This document shows positions 34,493 through 47,500 of a stretch of 64,000 nt of DNA, in pieces; within the stretch, counting starts at the first letter, position 1, and the number at the start of each line of letters is the position of its first letter. A program made the translations under genes and the position numbers. The DNA comes from Tetrahymena thermophila SB210 (lineage: Eukaryota; Ciliophora; Oligohymenophorea; Hymenostomatida; Tetrahymenidae). The notes beneath the pieces were generated by a model. It did not search any database. It saw only the letters and a program-made list of their open reading frames with translations, and was not told where the DNA came from. The stretch lies in the NCBI RefSeq assembly GCF_000189635.1, contig NW_002476270.1:186001-250000 (forward strand), in the 5' to 3' direction.

Positions 34493-36614
34493 TCAAAGAT
34501 CTTTGAAAAAATAATATCCTGTTTTTGACAATTCCCCAACATCATATTGCTTTTCATATACAACTTCATCATCTAAATCATGCTAAGATTGTTAAGCACT
34601 TTCTTTTACAGAATGAGCTACGTCACTTGATTTATAGTTATTATTGTTGCTACTATTTAAGATTTAGTCTTTGTAATTAAAAAAATAATTTTTTTAAATT
34701 AATTATCAACATCAAAAATAAATTTTACTGTTTGCTGCTCTTATTACATTTAATTTTTCATACTTGTAATTATTAGGATTTCCATCAGTGAGTAAAGATT
34801 TGTTTTCAATTTCATAAAGATTCTTTCCTTAGATCTAAAATTTTTTTGTAAAAATTAATTGATTGATATATAATAAAAATTAAAAATTACTAATAAGTCT
34901 TGCATGTTTTCATCATTTGGAATGACAATTCTGTTTTTTAGAAGATGTATGTTTTCTTAAATTTTATTTTCTAGATAGGTTTAAGTGTTCATAAAATAGG
35001 AGGATTATGATTAATTAAAGTTATTATTTGTTAAATTTAGGCATTTCTTTTCTCCTACTGATTTACGAACTACTTCTATTGGCTTGTATGGATTATTTAC
35101 AGTTACAGTCATAAAGTTACTGAATATATCTGATTATGTTTGCTCTCTAGGATCAAAAATTTAAGGATCTTTTAGTTTTGATATATCTTATTATTAAGTA
35201 TAATTAACAAACTTCCTTATATTTGACTTTGATAAATACACATCTTAATCATTATCTACATTTTTTAAAATATCATTTGTGTTTACTATTTTATTATCAG
35301 ATTTCACATTATTTTTACGAAGCATCATATACCAAATACGCTGACCGAATCTTTGCTCATCACTTCTCAAGCTATCAAATGCGTTAAATATTTCTATTTT
35401 CTTTCTATAGTCATCTGATTTTATCATTAAAGAGTCTTCTGGTTTTCTATGACTGAAATCAGAGAGTTTACTAATATCTTTAACCCATTAAGTAACTGTT
35501 TTGTTGTATTTTTCTAGTATACGCTATTCTCTATTTAAGAGCATTCTTTATTCAAAATTCATTTGGTTTTCTTTTTTCAATTATTCTTCTTCATTTTATT
35601 TGATTCTCAATAGAGCTAAATTCATCTCATGAATAAGTTCTTCTTTACTTACTTCATCAAAATCAGTATTTCTATATTTTTTTTTCATATTATTAATTCC
35701 TGAATTGTTCATAGCGTATGTAGAACTCTTCTTAAAGCTTGATTTATGTTCTAAAAAAAAAAAATTTATTTTTAAGTAAAATTTAAATAAAATAATTTGC
35801 TACAGTAATTGGTATTCAATCTGATGTCAGAGGAATTTTCACTATTAGTTTAATTAAGATTTGAATTATTGAAATTCCCTGTTGCATTCAGTTATATTTA
35901 AGAGTTTTTGCGTAGTAATAAGTTTTAATTAGTACCACTATCAGTATACTTAAATGTATTTTTTTTCCTGGGTTGCCTTATAACATTTACTAATTAATCT
36001 TTTATGCTATTTTTTTATTCTTCTAGATTATGATACTTTGTAAAGAGCTAAGGTGATCCAACTATTGTATAAGGTACAATCTTTCCATCCCTAAATCTTG
36101 GTCCTTGATTGTATTCAACAAATTAGTTACTTAAATTCTAATCCTTGACATTAAATATATTATTTTTCATAGCTCTTTCTAATTCCTCATTTAATTTAGA
36201 TATAGCAGGGTTATTTTACTTTTGATTATTCATAACAGGTTTTTATATATTAGGCATTGATGTATTGTTGCTACAACTTCTCTTTTGAGTGCTAAGAATC
36301 TATGCTTAATTATCTTACTTTAGCTTATCATTCACTTAAATTGGAGGACACTTTTACTAATTGTTATTATTATTATGTAAATTAGATTCAGAAAGTCTCT
36401 TAGCTAAAACAAACTTTCCTTTATATTTTGTGTTATTCAAAACAGAAGGCTAATTAACACTCTTTTAATCTCCTGGTAATATCTAAAATATTGAATCATT
36501 AACTTTACTGATATTATTTTAAAATTTATTGGCACTATTTTAAGGATACTACATCATGTTATTCAAATCAATAATAGAATTTGAGATGCTATTGTTCATA
36601 AACTATGAATGCAT
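34493..36614 (-). CDS. Hypothetical Asn/Gln-rich protein with central coiled coil, 650 aa
   Basis: Four exons on the minus strand; introns 35751-35803, 34835-34890 and 34669-34728 leave 1,953 nt, a whole number of codons. The start at 36614 is the first good Met; the frame stays open upstream, so an extra 5' exon is possible. Residues 1-260 are Asn/Gln rich with Ser-Pro and basic motifs. A coiled coil of about 60 residues follows near 310-370 (SKEELIHEMNLALLRIKQNE). The best-ordered part is next: a helical block with FDSLRSDEQRFGQRIWYMML. The C-terminal 150 residues are again polar, with VVYEKQYDVGELS close to the end. No membrane segment or signal peptide. No family recognised; a cytoskeletal or ciliary role would suit the composition but is not shown. 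Confidence 0.72.
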
Positions 36615-37410
36615 TTGCTTAATTTCTTCTCCTTCTTTTTAGCGAAATGTTTTATCACTGGTACCTTTTTTTGATAAAGTAATAATTATTCTAATTCTTT
36701 ATTTTAAAGAAACAAAACTAATTTTTATGTTATAAGATTTTTATTAAGACAAATTATTTATTTTGCCTTTTTCCAAAAAAATTATGTTGCTAAATAAATG
36801 GATTAAATTTCACAATTAATGATAAATAATTTTTAATTGTTTTTTACGCCAGTTTTAATAATGTTCTAAATAACAAATACTTACTTAGTTACAAATCTAA
36901 TAAATATTCTTAATAACTATAAAAGGTAATGTTTATTTATAAGATAAATAAATGTAGAAAAAAATATATTTTAATGTTTATTAACATAATAATATATAGC
37001 ATGTATATTGATTAATTTAGAAATAACATATAAAAAATTATAAAACATTAAAAATAAAATAATTACATTTTAGTTTTTTAGAAAGGTAAAAAAATGAATT
37101 ATTTTTTTTAGAATATAAAATATTTGGTATTAGATATTATTTAATTTATTTTATTTTTTCAAATAAAATAAAACAATAAACTTGAAAATGAAAAATTAAA
37201 GGTGTCACCCAGTAGTAAATTTGAATGTTAAAAATTCTAATCAAATGTTTATCTATCTTTCTATCTCATTTATTTATTTAGTTAATCTATAGTAATTTTG
37301 ATCACCTTTAATTAGCTGGTAAACTGATCATTAATTTAATATCAAAAACAAATTTTACAGTATTTAATACAAATTTTTGATATTTCAAACTATTTTAATT
37401 TAAATTGTAC
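36615..37410. other. Divergent intergenic region
   Basis: About 800 bp between the 5' ends of a minus- and a plus-strand gene; both promoters should be here. Plain A/T sequence with short tetranucleotide-like CTAT/TTAT runs near 37250-37290. Confidence 0.5.
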
Positions 37411-40064
37411 ATGAAAAACTACTAGGAAAATCTTATTATTTTAAGAGAATAAGATGGAAATGATAGATGCTTTGAGTGCAGTAAATTTATAGGAGTTATT
37501 GATACTAAATTTTATAAAAACACTCAAAATATAAATTTATATTAGGTGATAAACTATTTGAGTAGTTTAGCGTATCTATCAACTTAGGAATATTTTTGTG
37601 CATAAGACATAGTACTTAGCATATATAGTATGGAAGAAAAATTAGTTACATCAAAGAATACAATTGCAATTCATGGTAGATATTTTAAGTAAATTTATAT
37701 TTGAGCAATATTTATTTATTTTATAAAAATTATTACAAAGGGAAGATCAAAATTTAGATTTCATTAAACAAGGAGGAAACCTGCAATTTAAAAAATATTT
37801 GTGTCTAAAAGGAGTTAAAAAGTTTATATTTAATAAAAAATTTTACTCCTCTGAAATAGTTAATCGCTATAGATACTTAGTAAATTTATTATTTCTGCTT
37901 CGCCAAGTTGCTAATTATCATTAATCATTAGTTAGAATAAAAGGCATTGAAAGTAATAAGTGTTGAAGATTTAAATGAAATATAAGGCGATAAATAGGAA
38001 GAGTAAATTGAAGAGACTAAAGTTGATCTAGGTTTATTTTGTATTTGCTTATGAATATTATATTTATTAAGTTTTATTATAGAAAAAAGTGAATATGTCT
38101 AACATAGCTTCTAAGAATCTGAAGAATAGTCTGAAATTTAATCTGTATCTGATCAAGACAATATAATTAATCAACTTAATGAGTTTTAAATAAGTAATAA
38201 TGCTAAATAAAATGCTTCTATATATAATATTAATGATTTAGGTATTTTATTAATTGCCTATTTATTAAGTTTTTAAATATTTATTCAATTTTTAAAGATA
38301 GTAAAAATAGTAATGATTTAAATAAAGGTCTTTATGAGAAGAATTCTTCTAATATATATGAAGATAAAATGGTAGATGATAATTGTATTACATTAAAAAG
38401 TATAAAAGAGGAATAAGTTTTGCAATCTTAAAAAATAAGTGAAGATTAAATGAAATAAGAAGTGTAAGAATAATAATTACATAATATTAGTGAAAAAAAC
38501 ATTTAGTTAAATTCTAAAAATAATACAACTCTAGTTAAAGATTAAGATTAAGAAAAAAAAAATGTGCAATTACTATTTAATAGCAGTTAAGATAACAAAT
38601 AATAAGATTTAAAGCCTTTTTAATCTGTAAATTCTTTATCATCTTCATCAACTTCCTCTTCTTCTACAAAATTTGTTAATACATTATCAAAGAGTAACAC
38701 TGAAGATAAATAAAAACTAGTAAGAAATTTAAATATTATATATTAATTAAAATTATATTCTTAAACCTTATTACTTTTAAGTCTAAAAAAGAATAAATTT
38801 TTGGTTTTTTCTCTAAAGCAAAGGAGAAATACTAAGAGGCAAAAGTTTCACTGAAAGAAAGTGCAAAGAGCTTGATCTATGATATAAATTAAAAGGTACA
38901 TGATCCTGACACATAAATTAAAATCCAAATGATAAAAGAAGACGTAAGAACTAAAACTATGGAAGCTTAAGAAATAATTGAAGAGCAAGCTACTCATTTT
39001 AAAGATTATGCAACAACCACATTAGAATCCTTTAAAAATAAAATCAAAGATAAAATAAAAGAGAAAAAAATTGATAAGGAAATTGTTGATATGAAATAAT
39101 AAATAAGAGAAAAGTATTTAGAATTTGAAGTAAATTTATCAATTTTATTTATTTTCACAATTTATTTTTGATTCTTTTAATTTTTATTATCATTATTTAA
39201 ATGAATATAATCTAATTACATTCTTCAATTAATTCTATTTTGATTTTAAATTTATTAAATATTTGCTTTTACTTTTATTTTATTTATTAAATTTGAAATT
39301 CGTTGAATTCTGTGTTGAATTTTTTTATTAATTTTATTAAAATTCGATAGGTATACACAGAAAATTTAGCAAGTAAAAAGATAAAATAGATAAAAAATTA
39401 CTTGCACACAGAAAATATAGAAAATGAGCCTTTTGAAACAATTGAATCAGATGGCAGAGAATTAGATAAATCTTCATAAAATTTAGATAAATAAAACACT
39501 TAATAAAAAAATACTCTAGTTAATAGTTTATAAGATATTTAAACAAGTAATTTATAAGAAGAATAAAAAATTTCTATAAATTAGATAAGTTAAAATGAAA
39601 ATGATTACTTATAAGATAAATATAAAAAAAATATTAATAAATAGTTTAATTAAAATGATAAAAAAACAAATGTAAAACAAATGAACATATCTCCTAAAAG
39701 AGTTTTATTTATAGATGAATAGCATTCATATGATCTTTAACAAATATAAGAAGATGATTCTATATTTTAGCCTTAAGAATAGAATCTACCTCAATATGAA
39801 GAAGCAGATAATGATGAAGAAGAAAAAAATGATAAAGAAGAAATATTGGTTTCTAATTATGTGTAAAAAAATAACATAAAACTGAACCTAGTATAAGATT
39901 AAAAAGACTTATTTAATTAACATTTATATCATAATTAGTTTAAATGCAATTAGGATAAAGTTTTATTTTTAGACGAATGTTCCTAAGAAAATAGTAATAA
40001 CAATAAAGCTCATATACAAGATGACGAAAGTATTTTTGATAGTTTTAAGAATTAAAATATATGA
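37411..40064 (+). CDS. Divergent ArfGAP-like zinc-finger protein, 693 aa
   Basis: Eight exons; introns 37481-37545, 37676-37740, 37880-37931, 38032-38082, 38242-38297, 38720-38781 and 39130-39350 leave 2,082 nt in phase. The N-terminal 120 residues form an ArfGAP-like domain: NDRCFECSDKLFEQF, then INLGIFLCIRHSTQH, then ISYIKEYNCNSW, matching the family's finger, the GxFxC core and the terminal W. Differences from active ArfGAPs are clear: the fourth zinc ligand is His45 instead of Cys, finger spacing is 18 rather than 16, and the arginine finger after the H is Ile50. The rest is Gln/Glu/Asn-rich and disordered with a basic-acidic coiled coil around residues 345-455. Two copies of a short motif (VLFIDE and VLFLDE, each followed by an acidic SIF) lie near the end. 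ArfGAPs act on Arf GTPases in vesicle budding; this copy is probably non-catalytic. Confidence 0.8.
39130..39350 (+). other. Long last intron of the ArfGAP-like gene
   Basis: 221 nt, the longest intron in this gene; the others are 51-65 nt. Donor GTAAAT after TTTGAA and acceptor TTCGATAG before GTATACACAG; flanking exons are whole codons. Nothing besides A/T sequence seen inside. Confidence 0.8.
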
Positions 40065-40379
40065 ATAAATATTAAGTAGAATCTAATTTTTAGTATTCTC
40101 TTTATTAAAGTGATTGAAATATATTTACAATATTTATTTAAAGAAAAAAACATAAAAATTAAATAAAGCAATAAAAAAAGTTTATTTTTACTATTTATTT
40201 AAAAAAAAAAATCATTTTTATAAAATTTATTAAAATTCTAGAATATTATTTAATGATTAAATGTATTACATTCCTTTATTTTACTTAATTTATTTATTAG
40301 CATATCAAACTTAATTCCTTAAAAAACAAACAAACTAACATTCTTAGATTTATTTATCAGATTATTTTGGATAAAAAAT
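40065..40379. other. Short intergenic spacer
   Basis: A/T-rich spacer between the ArfGAP-like gene and the peroxidase; holds the peroxidase promoter. No other feature recognised. Confidence 0.55.
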
Positions 40380-41277
<898 letters not shown>

Positions 41278-44200
41278 AACAATATTTTACTTTCTTAGAT
41301 AGCCTACATTTAATATTAAAATTAACTTTGTAAATCCTATCGATTGATAATCTTGTCCAATTTATATTTTTTATTCTATTTCCAAATTTAATAAAATGTC
41401 ATAGTATTTTTTAATTTTCATTGAAAGGCAATTTTAGTTATTAAGGACTTTTTAGTAATTAAAGTATTCTTAAGCTCATTAGATTTTAAAATAAAGTTTA
41501 AAAAACAATGTTTTATATAAAATTAATTTTAATTGCTAGCTAATAAATAGGGGTTTACTATGTTAAGTATAGACAGTAAGTAAGAAAGAAGGAAATAAAT
41601 TGCTTTTAATATAATAAATGTAGTTGATAAAGTTTTTGTTATTTTGAATTAACTTAAATATGTATTTTTTGTCGGTTATTTCTAATGAAAGCATTACAAT
41701 TTAAACAAATCAAGAGGTAAGCAAAGACAGATATCAATATTTTTATTTCGATATTCAAACAATAGTGAGACTTATTCAATAAAATATTTTATTACATCAT
41801 TGATAATTTAATTTGTTTTATAATTAATTAGTTTTGATTATATTTTGTATTTAAAAATTATTCTATATTTTAAATTTCCATTTTTAAATATTAACTACAA
41901 AATTGAAAGTAAAAAATAAATAATATTCTAGCCGAAACTAACATTAATACTAAAATAAATTAATATCACAAAAAGCCTGCATCTTGGAAAATTTTTTAAA
42001 AATTACCTACTTAAAAACTACACATCCAATCTATATTAAATTTATCATGGTCTAAACATATTTTGGTACACCTGCTAAAGTAAAATTTTCAATTTAAAAA
42101 CATTTCTAGCCTCATGATTTAAATATTTTATTGAATGATTTAAATTTAATGATATTTTTTTTACTTAAAATATAATTATTAATATATAGTATGGATCTTT
42201 AATCAATTGGTTTAACCCATTACCTCTATTTCTGCAATGCTATTTGTCAAAAAGTTATGAGCCTCTTTAACCATTCAGATATTGCGTTTCTACATTTGTT
42301 TTAATGACTTAAAATATATTCGCAAAAATTACTAACAATTCTCCTTTACTATTCACAAGCAGTAATGGCGGAATTCTCTTTTTCATTTATGCTACATCTG
42401 CATTCATAATGAAACGATAAATACTGCAATATTTAATATACTTAACATTTCTTGTAACTTGGGCTTTAATTTTATAAAGCATGGACTGTGCTTTTGTTGG
42501 ATCTACTTTATGCTTGATTCAAAGCATGTCAAGCTTTTCTCCTATTTAAATTATAGTAACTTTTTCTACAAGTCTTAATTTTTAATTTATTATTTATTTA
42601 TTAATTAATTAATTGGTTATTATTTTTTTAGATAAAAACATATTTCAAATTTTTCTTCATTATCAGAAATCTATTTAAATTAAAGAAATATTTAATCAAT
42701 ACTTATTTTTTTTAAATAGATTAAAGCCTTTAAGTAAAAGAATCATATCTATATAAACCCTTATTCGTTGCTCTTAAATTTTATGTGCAATTTCCTTTGG
42801 GTATCCTATGGTTTTGAATTATAACAAATGACAATAATTATTCCTAATTTAGTAGAAATTCTAATAGTAGTTTTATAGCTTTCATTGTATTTTATATACA
42901 AGAATATTTATACAAAATCAGTAAAAATAAATAGTTTTTATGATGCAATCAAAAGTTGTGACTAAATTCAGCTTTAGATAACAGAAATATAGAAAGTACT
43001 ATGATGATGCTTTTATGACTTAAAATAAATTTTTTGAAAATTGTAGCTAAAACATTCTTCCATTTTATATAAAAATTACTAATTTAATTAATACTAAAAT
43101 TATTCAAATATATAAAAATCATTTTATTATTAAGTGACTGTATAGATCTTAAATGTTATATTTTATAGCTTTATTTAATGATAAAATTTTATTATTTTTA
43201 CTTTTATTAATCTTTTTTTATTTGTATTTTATATTTTAGGTTCATTTTTATAAAATTTATGCATTTTATAATATTTTTTAAATTTTACATCTTATTGAAA
43301 GTAGACACTTTGCCAAATGATCTATCATTTTCTCTATATATCAACAAATTATTTAGTATATCTGCTAATCTATGGATATTTATACACCAAACTTATGCAT
43401 TCTTTAATATGAAATACAATTTTTCTCTCAAAATTTCAGTAATGTAAAAAAAATATTGAGTTTTTTGGAAATATTTTTTATTTTCCAAAAAAATTGAGAC
43501 TGAGTTAAATTTTATTTTGTTTTGTTTTAACTTAATTTGGTATAGATATGTTTGATATAGAAGATTTTAAATTTGATGGTTTTTATTTATTCTTATGATT
43601 TCTTTTGATTATAATTGGCGCAAAATTTAATTATATTTGAAGCCCGCACAAATAATTAAAATGGATAAGAATGTATCAATATGCCTAAATTAATGCGAAG
43701 GATAGTGATTAAAATAATATCTAATTTAAGTCACATAATAAAGCAGCAACACCAATAAATTTATTAAATTTTCGCGGAATTTAAGTTTTATTTCAGTAAA
43801 AAAATGAAAAAGTCAAAAGGTAGTCCAAACTACAAAATTGCCATTTATGTAGTTTAATTAGCTGTTAAAATTTAGATATGGATATATTTTTTCAATAATT
43901 TAATTTTGAAATAAGCATCTTCGCTCTAAAATTTAAATTTTTAAAAAATAATCTAAATTTTAATTTTAACCCAGATTTTAGATTAGATTGCTTGACTGTA
44001 GATCAAAAATGAATGGGAAGTATTGAATTAGATGCTATTAGTAATGCTTTACTTCACTAAATATGTACCTTTGCTTTGTAAAATATGTTTTTTTAATGTT
44101 TTGAAAGAGTATCTTTCATTCATTTTTATCAAAAATGCCTTTTTGCTTCTTTATTTTAAATTAACACTATTGTATAAAAAAGAATATTAGATTTTTGATT

Positions 44201-44574
44201 ACGAGTATCAAATATATATAAAAAGATGGTAATCCATTCATTTTTACATTTAAATATTTACATAGAAAAATAATTCATATATCCAATCTATCATAAGAAC
44301 TCTTTACTAAATAAAACTCATCTGCACATTTACATGCACACATATATACATACATATTTTCATTCATTCATATACAAATAAAAGTAGAGAAAAGGAAAAA
44401 GTAATCAAAGATAAAAGATAATTGATCTTATAAATAAGAAGTAAAAAAAACAAAAACAAATAAAATATAAAAGGAAAACGCCATAAATAACTTTTATTGG
44501 TCATTCATAACTCATTATCAGACTCAGTCTTAAAATTAAATCAGATATAAAAAATAGCAGAACAATTGTGAAAG
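41278..44574. other. Long largely gene-free region
   Basis: About 3.3 kb with no complete gene model. 41280-41950 is plain A/T sequence. 42200-43440 contains protein-like fragments on the minus strand, listed separately. 43660-44200 has an open plus-strand frame broken by a TGA. The last 200 bp before 44575 (tetranucleotide-like CATA/ATTC runs) should be the promoter and 5' leader of the kinesin-12 gene. Confidence 0.55.
42200..43440 (-). pseudogene. Possible minus-strand gene or gene relic, model unresolved
   Basis: Three protein-like stretches are read on the minus strand. About 43440-43220 gives INIHRLADILNNLLIYREN and KVSTFNKMQNLKN. About 42890-42740 gives SFVIIQNHRIPKGNC or, in another frame, GYPKEIAHKIQEQRIRVYID. 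About 42515-42210 gives KAQSMLYKIKAQVTRN and MKKRIPPLLLVNSKGELLV. These look less random than their A/T content predicts, but TGA codons lie between or within them and I could not find splice junctions that join them in phase. A Met frame at 43063 (MEECFSYNFQKIYFK) also ends soon. It may be a real many-exon gene, or the remains of one. No family recognised. Confidence 0.3.
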
Positions 44575-47500
44575 ATGGACAAGAACGCTGATAACATTCA
44601 AGTTATGGTTCGTGTACGTCCCCTTAATGATAGGGAAAAGCGTGAAGGTGCTAAATCCTGCATTATTTTGGATGATGAAAACCCGAACAACATCATAATA
44701 GACGCTAAGCCAGAACCCAAATAATTTAAGTTTGATTTTGTAGGAGGCGAAAAAACATCATAAGAAGATATTTTCTAAATTGCAGCTAAGCCACTTATGA
44801 TGGCTGCTTTAGAAGGTAAAATTAATCAAATTTATAGAACCATATATAGTCAATCCATTAAAGGGTAGCAGCTATCTTATATAAGATTTAAAATTTTAAT
44901 AAAAATGGTTTACAAATAATAACAAAAATTTGAAAAAACAATTTCAAAGTAACAGAGAAATATTCATTTTTATAAAAATAAATAGGTTATAATGCTTGTA
45001 TTTTTGCTTATGGTTAAACAGGAGCTGGTAAGACATTTACCATGCAAGGTAGAGGACTCGAAGAAGATAGAGACTCAAAAGAAAGAGGTGTTTAACCAAG
45101 AGTATTTGATCACCTTTTTGCCTTAACAAATTAGTAAAAAAAGGAAGGAAATGTTGAGTATTTAGTAAAATGCAGTTATTTAGAAATTTACAATGAACAA
45201 ATCATGGATTTGGTAAAAAAACATTTTCTTTATTTTATTATTTTACAAGCATGTAGCAATAGAATTTTAATTTGCGCTGACCATGTGAATTTGAATTAGT
45301 TTATTTATTGTAAATCATGAGGACTTACAATATATATATATATTTCCTTTAAAGAGGTTAATCTTAATATTTGTATTATTATATTTTGATATACTCAAAT
45401 ATTAAACTTCATTCATTTTAGAAATTAATGAGCTCTTGATTAAAAATTTTTAAAAAAAATTAAATAGCTATCAAATACTTAGAGCAATTTAATGGTTCGT
45501 GAAGATCTTAAGAAAGGTGTTTATATAGAAGGTTTAACTGAAGAAATAGCTAAAAATTCTGATGAAACTATCTAACTTTTATTGAGAGGTATGAGAAATA
45601 GACATGTTGGAGCTACTAATATGAACTTTGAGTCTTCTCGTTCCCATTCTGTTTTTTCAATGACTATTGAATCAAAAAAGACAACTGATGGCATGATCAA
45701 TGTCAAGGTATATTATTAAATTGCTATTTACTGATTGCTTTTAAAATAGCTCCTATCTATCCGTTTTAATTAAAACATAAAATTAAAAAATTTATAAACA
45801 ATATTTTTAAATTTAAATTTAAAATTCAAAAATAAGAAAATGAATTCAAAAAGCTAAATCTGAGTAAAATATTTTTTTCTCCAAAAATTTTATGAATGTT
45901 TAATCTACTTTCCTAACTTCAAAAAATTTTAGATTTAAATATTTAATTTTGAAGATCAAATTTCTATTTTTTGATTCTGATGGTTTAACAGATTTTTTAA
46001 TTGAATGAATGAAGGAAAGAAAACTAATGTTAATTAATAAACCAATATTAATTCAATGAAATTTGCATTTAAATTGTTAATTGCTATTTCTTTCTCTTTT
46101 TTGATTTAGTCCTTATTCTTAATAACCTCATACATACTTATGATTTTGGAGGGAATGTTAATTTGGCGGGTTTCCTCTAGATTTCAATTGATTTTATAAG
46201 TTGAATTGATTTAATAGAAAAAATTCATGATTTTACTCTTTTTTGAAAAGGAGCTAAATAGAAAATATTTTAAGCTTTTTAGTAAAAATTAACCTATTGT
46301 TTTATGGAATTTAGGTTTCAAAGCTTCATTTTGTCGATTTAGCTGGTTCTGAAAGATAAAAGCAAACTGCAGCTGCTGGAGAGAGATTAAAAGAAGCTTC
46401 AAATATTAATAAATCATTAACAACACTTGGTTTAGTTATTAATTCACTTGTCGAATAGGCTTAAGGTAAAAGCAGACATATTCCATATAGAGACTCTAAA
46501 TTGACTTTCCTTTTGAAGGACTCTTTGGGTGGTAATAGTAGGACTTATATGATTGCAGCAGTAAGTGCAGCATCCACAAGTTTTTAGGAAACACTTTCAA
46601 CTCTTTAATTCGCCTAAAGAGCAAAATAGATTAAAAATAAAGCTTCGATTAATGAAGAAGCTTAAGGAAATGTAGAAAGTTTAAAGAAAGAAATCAAACG
46701 TTTAAAAGAAGATCTTGCTTAATCAAAAAATATCATAGTTAATTTAGAAGAATAGTTAAAGAATGGAACATTCTAACCAAACCAAATGGAAATAGAAGAA
46801 GAAGGAGAAGAAGATTTAGTTGGTTCAATTAGCAAATCTAAAAGTAAACAAGCTGCTACTTAACTTTTCTCTGAACTTGAAGCTAAAGAAATTATATCTA
46901 TTAACAATCGCTGCCTTGAGGTAGAGGAAGATTTTAAGAAGCAATTGGTTTAAATTTAAACAGTTATTGATGAGCAAATTTCTCCAGAAATCAACAAAAA
47001 AGACAAATACCTATAAGCTTATCAGACTGGAGTCGAATTTTAAGATTCCAGTGAATCTCATTATAAGGCAATCCTCTAACTCTTTTAGGTTAGAGTAGCA
47101 CGTTTATAAAATCTTTTAACTTAAAAATACGATGAAAACTTGTAAATAAATAAATAAAATAATTATTTCCTTTTTTAATATTTTTTATATTTTTTAGATA
47201 CAAATAAACAATCTCAGAAAACCAAATATTAATTAATGAGTAATATGAAGAGCTTTTAAAATTAATGGCTGAGACTCCTAATATTATGAGCGTCTATGAT
47301 GAGAATGTGAATTTAAAATAGAAGTTAGAGTAGATTGAATAAACACATGACCCCTCATTCTTGATGAATGTCTAATGGTTTGTTGAAAATATAAAACAAA
47401 TCTAAGAAATTGGAAGCAAGATAGATAATAGTCTTGAAGAAAGAAGATTTGTAAAAGAGAGACTCGAAAAGTTTAACATGATCAAAATGCCCACTCCTGA

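Noticed and set aside
43259-43447. Plus-strand 62-codon frame MHFIIFFKFYILLKV
   Set aside because: Its minus-strand complement looks more protein-like; the plus-strand frame is a shadow of the unresolved minus-strand fragments.
43663-44200. Long open plus-strand stretch (LCSLISCQNLDMD and flanks)
   Set aside because: No start Met, one TGA in the middle, composition close to plain A/T sequence; TGA-free runs of this size are common when only one stop codon exists.
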